From: Archilochus colubris
Taxonomy: Eukaryota > Chordata > Aves > Apodiformes > Trochilidae
Length of the DNA stretch: 64,000 bases
Assembly: GCA_023079485.1 (NCBI GenBank)
Contig: CM041092.1
Location: 13,405,127 to 13,469,126 of the forward strand
Reading direction: 5' to 3'
Made by a program: the position numbers and the translations under genes. The notes under the pieces are model-generated. The model did no database searches, was not told the origin of the DNA, and saw only the letters and a list, made by a program, of their open reading frames with translations. Positions 1-12,029 of the stretch are shown piece by piece (position 1 is the stretch's first letter; every line of letters begins with the position of its first letter).

Positions 1-2827
1 AGTTTCTGTGATTGGAGAGAAATCCCAAACAACTAAATGGCTATTGACCTTTATCTTGACTCTGTCAAACCCCTTTGCAGTAATATTTTTCCCACAAATT
101 AAAGCCTTTTTCTGAGTCTGAGTTCCATCTTGCAGCTGACTTTTATTGCATTCCAGTAACCCAGAGAAAAATGTGTAGAGACTTGGTTTATGGGATTGTT
201 TCTGGATTAAAAGGAGCAAGATGGGAAAAAACCCACAAAAATTGCTGTAATTGGGTCTTACAGCCAAAACATTTTCTGAATTATTGCACTCGGGTACTGA
301 GGAAATGCTCGCTTTCTTTTCTCATCCAAACATCATGTTTGTGATGGCCAAGAAAACTTACCAAAATAAGCTTTCAATTATAGCTCTCAGAAAAATGCTC
401 ATGGGCTAACTTCCCATGGAAGTGTTTTAGATGCAAAATACCATACCCTGTCCTGCATCTGAAAACCTGAAGTTTGTGTTGCACATCAGAGACCCTGATA
501 GTATTTAGTTCACCCTCTGCATATGGGGCAGGAATGTATAATCCCACCTGTAGAGACAGAAGAGTCTTAGGAAAGGTAAAAATTTGGCCTGAAATAACAC
601 TGGAGGTGTCTTGACAGAGTGCATATTTGGAAAGGTCAAGTCTTCTACAGTTAGAATTAGTCCTGGGAATTTGATCAAATTTTCTTCCATCACATGTAAT
701 TTCCATAGAAATGAAGGTAGAATTAGTCCTGAAAAAGTGATATCGGTGAGACAAGTCGGGCATTTGGATTTTTCATTTGGTGATACCAAGCTGGCAAATC
801 CCCTTTTGCTTAATGCTTGTGACCTTCCTCAGTGAAGATTCTAGTCTTGGAAATCAAGTGTGAGATAGGATCTATAAGACTCAATAATAGACACCTCTCC
901 CTTCCCTGTCCTCTAAATCCTTGCCTAAGGACTGAGCCAGAGGAAGAAACCTTCAATTGAGTGCATAGACTCTTGCCTCCTGTAGCTGGAGCTGACTTTG
1001 TCTAGATCATCTCTGCAAACAAGGACAAAACCAACAGCAACAATGATCAGGAAGGAAGAATCTAATTCCAAAATGCTGTTGCTTCTGCTATTGTAAACAT
1101 GGAGCATGAAATGTGATAATTTGTTGTCTGTTTTCCCAGTTATTTCGTATTTTTAGACATATGAAGGAGCCAGGTACTATGGAATGTTTTAAAATGAGAA
1201 GTGATGCACTCTCCTTTCCAAGCTTACTCAATTGAAAAGACAAAATTCCTTGACTATGCAAGGGCAAAATGATAGATATGATGGAACGCACACAATTCAA
1301 GATGTGAACAGTGAAGCAAAACACCTGCTCAGAAACACATTTCTGTGATGAACTTATGTTGAAATCAGCTCTGTTTCAGGGATGGAGAGCTATTCACATG
1401 CATTTACTGCAGTTGACATTGGCAAAGAAACATTTTCTATTTCTTTACCATGTGAATTGCAGAAATGGATTTTCTAAATGAAAGATTTCCACCACTAAAT
1501 CCTTTTAAGTGTGTCCTTGTTCCCAGAAGACAGCTTGGAAATTGCTCCCAGGCAGCAGACACTTATTTCTATGTGTAATAATCAGTGAACCTTTCAAAAT
1601 ATCCTTATTAATAAAATCCCCATGTGTGGACATAAGACTAATATAGGTGATTTATTGATTGCATTTCCTCTGAAATATGAACTGGACTGGTTAACTCAGT
1701 ACCCTTACAGAACCTGAGAAATCCAAACTGTAGAGGGGTATTAGAGAAGATGAACAGAAATCCTGTCCTGTTTGAATCCTGTTCTGTAAGTGAATGGAAG
1801 GAATTATTTAAATCCCTGGTCAACTTGCACTTCTGCTGCACAAGAAAGGAATAACCAGTTTTTGTGGTGAAAAAAAACCAAAAACCCTCATCAAGAGTAG
1901 GTGTTTTATAATACATCTGTGCAATGGGTCTGCATTGTATACCTCTGACCATTACTTACCTCTCCAGAAGTAACCCATGCAGGTCATCCTTTTAATTTTA
2001 ATAGGATTACCAGAGGTGAATCTTAGCCTGTGAGATATGAGCTAGCCTGGTGTCTTTGCATTCTTTTATCTCAGAACAGAGAACAAAATGTAAATGGTGT
2101 ATTGCCTCTAAGTTGGATCTTGGAAAAAAAGGTGAGGCTTAAGTCAGGAAAATTCATTTATGCAGCAGTGAAAAGGAGTCTAAATTTGTCTGAGGGCTGT
2201 CAAATAGTTTTTCTGGAAATGTCTAAACATTAAAATTCTTAAAGTGGACAGACTATTTGGAGTCTAGAATTTAGCATTCACTTAGGTCAGAGGTTTAATC
2301 ATAAAGTAGGTTTTTATCTCACTGGATTAGAGACCATAAGAAGGAAAATAGTTGTACTTTCAAAAAATGTGTCACCTTAAAATCAAAGACAGTGGACCTG
2401 AGAAGTAATTTTGAGTAACTAAAGGAAATGGGGAGAGATTTAAAAACCAGTTTGAATTCAGTGTGATGAGCAGGAAAAAGTGACAGAGAAGCATCACTTG
2501 TGTTGAAGAAAAATTTCCTGTGGCATATCTGTTCATCCATGATTGTAACCAAATAAAACAGAAAAAAAAAAAAAAGACTGCAATGTGCAGTTCGCTCCTA
2601 TATGCTAGCATGAAATAAACAAAAGATTTCTAAAATAGTTTTCTATGAAAATTATAGAATCCCATGGGAAAGAGATGTTCACATGTTACTGTTTTGTAGG
2701 ATTTATTGAATGCAATCCTCATTCTGTGCAGAACTAGTTTTCAGGAGGTTTGAAGACACTTACATTTTTTCCTATTCAGAAGACCAGATGATCAGCTACC
2801 TTGCACATGTGCATACCGAAGTTCTAA
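1..2827. other. AT-rich non-coding stretch, no gene recognised
   Basis: Both strands were read for recognisable protein, RNA or repeat signals and none was found. Open frames are 60-130 codons, start at arbitrary points and have low-complexity or incoherent translations, as expected by chance in AT-rich DNA. An A run lies near 2562-2575. The stretch is consistent with intergenic or intronic vertebrate DNA. Confidence 0.6.
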
Positions 2828-2900
2828 ATTGGGCATACCAAGTTAGGCACTTGATGAACCTTTCTGGATTACCATTCCCTCATCTACAAAATTTAATGCA
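2828..2900 (+). repeat. possible MIR-like SINE fragment (sense)
   Basis: The order 'caagtta...cacttgatgaacctttctg', then 'ccctcatctacaaaattt', resembles the conserved 3' half of MIR SINEs, where an 'aagttacttaacctctctg' block is followed by 'tcctcatctgtaaaatgg'. MIR and L2 relics are known in bird genomes at low copy and high divergence. No tRNA-like head is clear upstream, so this would be a truncated, very old piece. The match is by eye and could be chance. Confidence 0.3.
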
Positions 2901-5112
2901 TTTCAAAAGGCTGTTTGGGGAATTAGTCAGGCAGTGTGTGTTTACATGGAGTCTTCTATCTAATTGCTATAATATAATGATTTGATCCTAAAGTGTGTGA
3001 ACACACAGCTACATTACTGACATATCATCATTACCTTGGTATGTAAATGAATATTATGGAGTTTCCAAATAAACAGGAAAACTACATTTATTTTAACACC
3101 ATCTGCAATGTAGAACAGGTTAAATATAAGTTCATCTTCTCTATGTTCCTTCTATATGGACAATTCTTTAATGCAAATATTGCTGTAGTCATGCAAGTTA
3201 CTATCCTGTGTGCACCCAGCTCTATTATATTTGATGGTGCAGTGACAACTGAGAGAAAATTGTATTGACAGACCCTTCTTGAACATAATTACTCAAAAAA
3301 AAGCCATCCTGAATCAATTAGTAGTGTAACTCAACTTTAATTTTGAGGCACTTCAGCATTCTGAAAGGCAATCAATCTTGTGGCATGGAGCCAAATGTTG
3401 TACAGCCTACCAGAGGAGTAGGCATTGGCAAAAGGGAGTCACTTATTTATATCGCATTAACATCAAGAGAATGGATTTCAATGAGAACAGTGGCCTCAAT
3501 AAAAAGGCCAAGTTTAAACCTTCTACACTTACATCAAGACAGTTCATGTCACCAGCAGTGGTTAAGAGAGAAAGTTGTATCCAGATGCCTTTATTTTTCA
3601 TGCCTGATTCATCAGGTATCCACTCACAACCATGTGGACTGAGACTGATGGCTTCAGTAAAAGCAGTGATTCCCACCACCCTTTCTTCTTGCCCTGTGGC
3701 AGGTGGAAAACAGTGCTTCTCTTCATTTCCAAACCAAGAAGAAACTCCTTACCATAAAGTATCCTCTGTAAAAATAAAGAGCAGGAAATTGAAATCTTTC
3801 TTTTTTCTCCTCCTCTGAAGAGACCTTTTCCAGAGGATACTTTCATAATGTGACTCTTCCCAATGCATCTCAACACTTTTTGCTTAAAATTCCATGTTTG
3901 TCAAAACAACTTGATGTTAGGAGCTCCTTAAAATAGCTTGTGGGCCTTAGTGTTGAGGAAGTAACAGTAATATGGCAGGCTAGATCAACCAAAAAAATTC
4001 AAATTTTTTTTTTCCAGTCTGAATTATGCCTTCTGACATATCTTGTGGTTATTAATTTTCAACCTGACCTTTAGGTCAAGGCTTCTATGGTTTAATTTCA
4101 TTTTGAATATTTGAATTTAATATACATCTGGGAAGCCTTCATGAGATGTTCATTATGTAAGCTCACTTCCATCAAGAAGTCCTGAAAGCTTATAAGGTGA
4201 TGGCATGTCACAGTTGTTTTTTTCGACACAGAGTAGTATGTCTTTCTGAAAACAATTAATCTTTGTGTACTAGCTACTACATTTTGCCAGATAATACAAG
4301 ACATTACTATTTTTAAAATGCATACTACAAGTTTTAGGTGGAAGAAGTACTTTAAAATAAAATACTTAATGATTATGAGCCATGTTTATAAGCAGCCTAA
4401 CAAACAATTGTCTATAATTGCTTGTTTCAGAAAATGTCTTCTGACCACACTAAATTTTTCAATTTGATGGGTGTAGCTGTCCCTTCCCCCCAATATAATG
4501 TACTCATACCAATCTTAGGAAAAATTATCTGAGGATCACAGGATTGTACTTAATTATATACGAGATTATGAATATTTTACCAAAATTACTTCAAAGATTC
4601 CTTACAGTTCATTGTGGTAGATATTACCTTTTTTTAAAATCAATAGCATATAACAGTGCGTATATACACACACCTATATATTAAGCTCTGGAGAATATTT
4701 GCATTCATGCCAGAGTGACTGTCAAGTAAATATTATTTGCCATCTTCTTTTCTAATGCTGTTCTATAAAATGACATTGTGAGAATAGCTTTCTTTGCCCC
4801 ATTTACTAAATGAGTATGGTAGCTGGAGTCCAGTCATTTTTGGTGTTAGACTGAAAGGAGATTCTGAGGGTTACTCACAGGTATTAACATGTCTAACATA
4901 TCTGCTGTGTCTAAAAAGAGAGATTTATTCTCTAATTAAAGTAAAAATGAGTTTTTTTCATTGACTTCTGCCATGGCAGGATAAAATCCCATAATTATGT
5001 TTCTATGCTATACTATAAGACAGCCTTATAAATGTTTCCAAACATTGTGTGGTCAGTAGGGTGATACAATAAGCAGGTATAACCCTTTATAAAACAGGCT
5101 GTGATTTTCTAG

Positions 5113-5129
5113 TTTTTTTTTTTTTTTTT
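5113..5129. repeat. T17 homopolymer
   Basis: Uninterrupted run of 17 T followed by a C-rich step. No retrocopy body or target-site duplication was seen flanking it, so it is listed only as a simple repeat. Confidence 0.9.
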
Positions 5130-5363
5130 CCCCTCTTCATCTACCGTGTACACCAAGCTATGGTACCTAATTTGTGCAAGAGAAGGAATAATTTTTGTTA
5201 GAACTGGCTAAACTTCTGCAAATCGTACATCTACATGTTCTCTACATTTACTTGCAGGTTTCAGTCTAGCTTAAGTTTCCCAAGGTTTTGAAGTAAGATT
5301 TCATTTCACAAAATAGGCTATGAACTTTTATTATCAAGCTGTATACTTTTATCTTTTCCCACT

Positions 5364-5417
5364 TAAACAAACAAAACAACAAAAAGCAACTAAATCCCAA
5401 AACAAACCAACAAAAGG
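5364..5417. repeat. A/C-rich low-complexity tract
   Basis: The plus strand is built of AAAC, AACC and CAAAA words with almost no G or T. It is one of six similar tracts in the window (also near 25.6, 29.5, 33.4, 49.6 and 59.4 kb). Confidence 0.7.
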
Positions 5418-8177
5418 CTTGGTTTTGATACTTGTTTTGTTTTACACAAACACTTTCATTGTATGGTTAAATGGAAAAGCAGAGCTGACTAGGGATCAAG
5501 CTGTCTGCAAGATTCCCAACCTATAAAGGAAACAAAGCCTCAACAAAAAGACCCTTTCCAAAAATTGATTTTTCACCCTCACATCCCTCTTTTACTCATG
5601 TAGTCCTAAATTACCTATTAATCTAACAAGTTCAGAAGGTTTTCCTTCACACAGTACCCCGCAAGTATGAGAAATACATGTCAGCAGTGAGAATAACTCT
5701 CTTCATGCTTAACCTTTACCATATCTGCTGAAATCTACTTAACCAAAGCTTAGAGCCATGAAAAAAGGTTTGCAGTACTGGAAAAAGATAACATGTAACA
5801 AGGAATTCATATAGTAAAGCTTACTTCAGTGAGCAGACTTTTCATACAAAGCATTAGAACCAGGAAAACTATACTTAAAAGAAAATCATGTTCCTTTATT
5901 AATAATAATACCTGCCAGAATTTAACACATTCATAAATGTCTCTTGCTTTTTTTCATTTGTAGTGCTGATCAAGAAATTAAAAAATGCTTCAAAAAATGT
6001 TTGCAGTAGTATTAGGAGATGGAGTAATGCACAACATATCACTTTTTGGTATACAGTTAACAAGGAGACATGAGGTTTTTTCCAGGATGTCAAACTAAGC
6101 TGTGAGAGAGGATGGGCAAGATGCAAAATATAAACAAACAGCAAAACAAAACCTGCTACTGAGACTCAAGCAGTCTAAATGAGAGGCTGCAGGAAATGCC
6201 AGGTGTATTTTCTCTTCACTTGAGCTTATTTCCTCTGCAGTAATTTTCTGACATTTGCCCTGTGCTTGCTGTTTCGGTTTTTTTGAAACAGAAACAGAAA
6301 ATGAAATTGGTGGCAAATCTCTATAGAAGAGCTTCCCTATCTTGCTGCAGCACAGATCCAGTCTATTGAGAAGATGGCAGTGTTTCTTTCCTTTTGTTGC
6401 TGATGGTGTGAATCCCATTAAAAAATGTCAACATACCACCAACTGATTTTTCCTCTGCTTACATCTGTTTTATTTTCCTTCCCATGAGGTTTGTTTTTTT
6501 TTTCTAACTAGACCTTCTTAATTGTCCTTTTCATCTCATTCTCCTTTAAGCTTTTTTTTGTCTCTTAAATTTTCTGTTTGTAAGAGATTAGTCTTTGCTG
6601 TTCACCACACATCAAAACTCACCTCCTGTAGTATGTGTGCTATTTCATCCATGCTTCTCCCATGCATCTGTACAGCCTTGTTTGATGGCAGACCACAAAG
6701 TCTTATGTGATCCTGCTTTGCATTTCATCTTCATTTAGTCAACTGCTTTTTAGTTAGCAATATAGAAATAGATTTATCCAGCTCCTGAAGTGTTAACTCC
6801 CTGTTGTGTGGTAAACCTCAAATATTTCTCATCCTGCTCTTGTGTACCTTCGTGGTTTGTTGACTACTTCTGGCTCAAAGATCCTTACTTCTTCATGATT
6901 GTCTTTCCAAGAGTCTGGTGGTTCCTTTCCTCCTTGCTTTGCTTTGCCTTTTCTTCTCCATGACACCTCATCACTGAGTGCCAGGGTTCAAGCAGGGAAG
7001 CCCTGCCATCTGCACACTTTGGGGTCACTGAACTGCTTTGAAAGATGAGGCAATTCAGATTTCCATATCTCTTCTGGAGCTAACTACGAAGCACCTTAAT
7101 TCATTATTTTTTCATTCTGAAACATGAGCTAATTTTCTGTTGATTTGCCTTTATTGCACTTTTTTCAACATCAGCATGGGAATTTTAAACATAGAAGCAG
7201 AGGCCAACAATAAGGGGAATTTTCATATTGCTAGTTGCTTTAGTGTTGTGCATTTAAAGGTGGAGTTTGATTTCAGAGCAAATTTAAAATTAAGAGAAAA
7301 ATGAAGGGACAATCTTAAAATTGTGGGCTACGATTTTTTTCCTAAAAGCATTTTTTTTTTAATTCAGGAAAGCTTTAATGGCTTCTCCTTTGCAATCTTC
7401 CAGTATACACAAGCACAGCAATTCCTTTTAACATTTAGTTTCCTAGAGGCAGCAGGTTAAGATCTGAACCAAAGCAGATGCCTTACTCTGTACCCTGTTC
7501 CCTCACCCTCAAACTAAGTATTACAAGCTCAGTTCAATTAAATGCCAGCTCTCAGCATGGGGCTTCAAGTAGCTGAATTGTGACTCAATTCTCCATCCAG
7601 GTTACATAAAACCTCACTCCTAGGTTTTCTAATATCCATAAAGTTCTAGTAACAGAAAATGCAGCATACCATAACTAGATCTTTTAATGTCCTCTTCCAA
7701 GAAGACAAATAAACTGCAAGACTTTCCTTTGCTTTTGCATTAAAACAAAGCTTGTCAGAATTCCATAGATAAATGAAACGTACGTAGCCTTCATCACTCC
7801 CAGGGCTTGAATTTTTAATGTATTATACGTGTCCTCTAGGGTTCCTACACTTTTAGAAAGCTCCCCTGCTCTTTCTGACTTGCAAGAACAAAAGATCCCC
7901 AAAATGAAAACACAAAATCATCAGCCAAGTAAAAAAAATAAATAAAAATCCCCACTTTCTTTCTATCAGATGCTATCATGAATATCTTCTCTTTTGAGAT
8001 GGAGCTCATGAAAGTGCAATTACAGTTGTGAAAGAAATGAGAAGCATCTGAGTGCAGCATCTTTCCTGACTCATAAGGTGGGGTAGGTCAAGCCTATCTC
8101 CAGGAAACATGAAATTAGGGGCCCAGTGTTTCAGTGGAATTTAGAGGCAGGAGACCCTGATATGGGGCTCTAACTAC

Positions 8178-8399
8178 CAGCTGAAAGAAGGAAGATTTAT
8201 GCTTGACATTAGAAAGAAATTCTTCCTTGTGAGCGTGATGAGGCAGTGAAACAGGTTGCCCAGGGAAGTTGTGGATGTTTCATCCCTGGTAGTGTTCAAG
8301 GCCAGGTTGGATAGGGCTTTGAGCAACCTGGTCTAGTGGGAGGTGTTCCTGTCCATGAAGGTGTTTTGGAATTAGATGATCTTTAATGATTCTGTGATA
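8178..8399 (+). mobile_element. CR1 LINE 3'-end fragment (sense)
   Basis: This is the 3' part of a chicken-repeat-1 non-LTR retrotransposon, the main LINE of birds. Visible blocks in CR1 order are 'attagaaagaaattcttcc', 'aacaggttgcccagggaag', 'catccctggtagtgttcaa', 'ggccaggttggatagggct', 'gagcaacctggtctagtgg', 'attagatgatctttaatg' and the terminal 'gattctgtgat'. The copy is 5'-truncated, as is typical because CR1 reverse transcription usually aborts early. The reverse-transcriptase coding region is absent, so it is inactive. Scattered substitutions against the remembered consensus point to an old insertion. The 5' boundary is approximate; the 3' end coincides with the family's terminal short motif. 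Confidence 0.92.
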
Positions 8400-9294
8400 A
8401 AAGAGAAACCAAATAGTGCTGGGAATGGAGTCAGAGCTTTGTTTGTACAGATACCTCCTTCTGTAGGCAGAGGGTCTAATCTGCCAGTGGTTACTGTAGA
8501 AAGCTATTTTATACAAAAAGTATCTATATTGCAGAGAAGAAATTTGATGAAGTTTTGGTTAACATGTATAGAGAAGAACCAAGATATAATTGCAGGATAA
8601 CTGCCCTGAGGTTATTGTTGGTACCTAAATGTGAATTATAAGGAGAGTAGGAGGGTAGAGATGGTAAATAAAAGCAAGCCATATGGATTGGTACTTTGTC
8701 ATACATTTATAGACATGTCAGTCACATTAGTCATGTGTTCTTTTAAAGGTGCCAGATAAAAAATGTCATGAACATTTTGCTTTCTGTTATTCCTTAAGTT
8801 CAAAGTCTTCTCAATTATCCAGTGGAGTTACTGCAGATTTACTCCCAGCCAGATGGCTTCAGAACTTGCTTCATTTTTTCATAAAGAGATATTCAAGCAC
8901 CTGTCACCCCTTGCTTTCTTTTGCAGCCTCAGCAATGGAGGAAAGTGCTGGTGCTGGATAATGGAGAAAGGTTGAGAGTAAACCTCTTTCATTACTGTCT
9001 ACCAGGAAAGCATTCTTCAATTATTCACTAAGTCTAAAGGGATGGAACAATTGTGGAAAGCTATTTTTATCCTATTGGAGAAAAGTTTTATCTGGGATAA
9101 GAAACATAAAATAAAACCAGAATAATAACTGCTTTTCCCCAGCTCTGAAGGGCACTGTAAAATAGGGCAGAGGAGTGTACACACTGTAACCTCAAGCCTG
9201 GACTTCTTTTAGTAACATGCTTTCCCAACAGATGTAGACAGGAAGGTAGTGCAGTGTTCCAATCTGGGAACAGCAGTTTGTGATTTTACTGGGT

Positions 9295-9318
9295 TTCTGT
9301 GATCACAAAATCACAGAA
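9295..9318. repeat. 9-bp inverted repeat at CR1 3' terminus
   Basis: TTCTGTGAT at 9295-9303 and its perfect reverse complement ATCACAGAA at 9310-9318 enclose a 6-base spacer. The right arm is the end of the antisense CR1 that follows. The left arm has the same 8-10 base terminal motif in the opposite orientation. Confidence 0.85.
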
Positions 9319-9500
9319 TGGTTGAGGTGGGAAGGAAGTTCTACAGTTTATCATGTCCAGTCATCTGCTACTGCATTGTGTAGAGCTGGTTCCCCAGGGT
9401 TATGTCCAAACAATTTTTTTATTTTCACCAACACCTCTTTGGGAAAACTGTGTCAGTGTTCAGCTACCATCACAGTAAAAATGTTTTTCCTTATGTGATA
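9304..9500 (-). mobile_element. CR1 LINE 3'-end fragment (antisense)
   Basis: Reverse-strand CR1 3' end. On the plus strand it starts at the terminal motif 'aaatcacagaatggttgagg'. It continues through 'tagagctggttccccagg', 'atgtccaaacaattttttt', 'gtgtcagtgttcagctacc' and 'atcacagtaaaaatgtttttc', each a recognisable CR1 block in reverse complement. It is 5'-truncated, carries no reverse transcriptase and is clearly diverged. It lies tail-to-tail with the sense CR1 ending at about 8399, roughly 0.9 kb away. The two appear to be independent insertions because they retain different lengths of the 3' region. Confidence 0.9.
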
Positions 9501-11257
9501 TGTGATTCAGGAATTGAACTGGTTGAAACAGGCTTACAAACCCTGTCAAGGAAAGCAAAAACTCTGGACAAGAATTTCAAGGGTTTGGTTTCACTTACTT
9601 GCTTTGGGACTCATTAAAGCTCCCTGAGCATGTCATTTGCACACTCCATCTTAAGTCTAAATTGACATAGTAATTTCTTTCACTTATGCTTTGTTCATCT
9701 AAACAGTCTCAATCTATCAGAAACATTTCAAATATGCATCTGAAAAGTGTATGATGATGTACAAGTGATACATAAGAGAAAAGACCATTCCAGACTGTAA
9801 CTTGGATGGTGAAGACACAGTGCAGAAATGCTGGAATCTTTTCTAGCTAACACAGATTTACTAGGATCTGGGAGATAGATGATATCACCCCTTAAGCTGG
9901 GTAAGAGCAGGGGATGTAGACCTGGCCCTGCCAAGAAAAAAGCTAATTTGTGTTGGTGAGGATGGTCTAAAAGAAAGTAGCCAGTACAGAAGGAAAAAAT
10001 AAGAGGAGAGACAAAGCGAATAAGAAGTTGTGTCTGCCTGGTTTAGGAGTTGATTAGTTGCCTCTCACAGTGGTGTGGACATTTGTGAGTGTAACTTTAA
10101 TAAATGAGCTCTGAAACCTCAAATGCCTATTGCCTCACTTATACACCTGTCTTCTGCCCAACTCTTTTTCTTAACTGGTAGTCATAACACCCAGTTATGA
10201 CACTTTATGTATTTTTTCAAGGTGGCATGAAGGGATTGAAAAACAATCTGAGTGATTTGTTTTAAAATTTCATTTTCATTAAATTATTCTTATCTTGAAT
10301 TCCCATGCAATCCAATTCCCTGTGCAAATTTTAGCGCATTCTCTAAACGAAAACGCTCTTCTCGTTATTATTAAAAACAGTTATTATTTTCATCAACCAT
10401 AGCACTTAATTAGTAAAAAAAAATATCATAGACCTCCTGACTCATCAGCTTCTGCATTGGTTTTGTCATGGCATTAAAAACAGAGTTTTAAACATTTACC
10501 AAATATCTACAAATAGTGCTTGTCAGTGATACCCATTTGTTGAAACAAACATACTGTTATTCTTGAAAACACTTGTAATGAATGTTTTCCTCATTAGCAT
10601 CAGGAACTGGTAAGACTTGGCACTTTTGATCTTCAGCAGTTTACAGGAGGCTTTTCTTAGCCTTGTTTCCTAGGGAAATGACGCTCCCACTTGCTGTCTA
10701 TTTAAACATCTTGGTGGATAAAAGAGCGCCTATTTGCATCCTCTCAGTGGAACCTGCACAATGTATGACAGCTGCATTCAATGTGTAGTCTGTGCCTGAG
10801 CCACAGAAAAAGCTTTGGTTGGTGAATAGACATTTGAAGGCTGAGACTCTGCTACAAGAAAGGTGGGACTTGTTGTCTGTTCGCATTTGTCTAGCTTGAG
10901 GGATATTTTGGTGTACTGAAAAGATTCATTCCAGAAGTGGACAGTTTTGTGTAACTCATCCAGGCCCAGCTTTTGAGAAGTGCATGTGGAACACCAAGAT
11001 TGCAGTAGACCAAGTTTATAGAGTGCTCTGCAAAGCAGCCAAAGCTAACATGGCAAATAACTAAACTAACTGAACAACTAACTAAGTAAAGCAAACACAT
11101 GGTTAATAACCAGAAAGGAACAAATGTGCGTATTTCACGGCCATGCATCCACTCAGGGAATGTTTCTATATCCATTGCCTCATACTAAGGAGTTGGGCTT
11201 CCAAATCCTACCAAAGAACTATGATAATTTTCTGTGAAGTCTGAAGAGGTAAAGAAG

Positions 11258-11304
11258 CTTGTTGCAGTGTTATAGTTACGAAAACTTGTTGCAGTGTTAT
11301 AGTT
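11258..11304. repeat. two exact 20-bp direct repeats, period 27
   Basis: The word 'cttgttgcagtgttatagtt' occurs at 11258-11277 and again at 11285-11304 with a 7-base spacer. This looks like a recent local duplication, for example by replication slippage, since the copies are identical. Confidence 0.95.
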
Positions 11305-12006
11305 CTAGGACTTGCTGAGCCTCTGGATAATTTCATGACCATTTCAGACCCTTGAATTCACTGTCTTTGGTATTGGCCTTGTACCTTTCCTGCTCATGTT
11401 GTCTATCTGCATAAACAGCTTTCCCTTTGAGAATTCAGAACTACTGGTATCAAGGGAATGACTAGCCTTGTAAAAATATCTTGTGTGTTTGCTTTTGCAG
11501 AAAAAAGCCCAGAGCTTTTGTAAAACACATCAATGGGATTTTAAAGTCTATAGGAAGCTCTACCTTACAGCATGACACATGCAGAACATACTGTAACAGA
11601 TACTAAAATTATCAGATGCTCTCACTGTGTCACAGCCTGGCTACCACTGAGGTAGTGGGACTTTTTTTCAGTTTCTTCCAATAAGCACTCCTTTCATCTC
11701 AGTTGAAAGCCTTTTCTATTTTAATAATCCTCAATATAAGGGATGCATATCTCCTGACATTTTTTCCTTTCCCATTCGTTTTTCGGGATGACTTTCCAGT
11801 GTAGCAATACTTCAAGCACTCCAGGAACAACTTCAGAATAAATATCTCAGCCCTGTAGAGCTTATTCAAACTCACTGCATTCAGATGACATTAGAGCCTG
11901 TATGAAGCCTGGGCCACTTGTTTCCAGAGAAACAGAGAGGCCACTGAGCCTAATGTCCTCCTGGTGTCAGACATATACAGCAAAATCAGTGCCTTGATTC
12001 AGCCTA

Positions 12007-12029
12007 TCCAAGGCTTGTCCAAGGCCTTG
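12007..12029. repeat. short tandem duplication (11-12 bp unit)
   Basis: 'tccaaggcttg' is immediately followed by 'tccaaggccttg'. This is a minor slippage-type duplication without evident function. Confidence 0.8.

Larger units (their letters stand above)
2901..8177. other. AT-rich non-coding stretch, no gene recognised
   Basis: No gene or transposon is recognisable here. It contains a short alternating purine/pyrimidine patch near 4660-4682, a T run at 5113-5129, an A/C-rich low-complexity tract around 5364-5417 and several shorter A or T runs. The longest open frame (3378-3818, plus) has no recognisable domain and overlaps other chance frames on both strands. Confidence 0.55.

Noticed and set aside
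3378..3818. 146-codon plus-strand open frame
   Set aside because: Overlapped by open frames on both strands, with no motif and no conserved-looking start or splice context.
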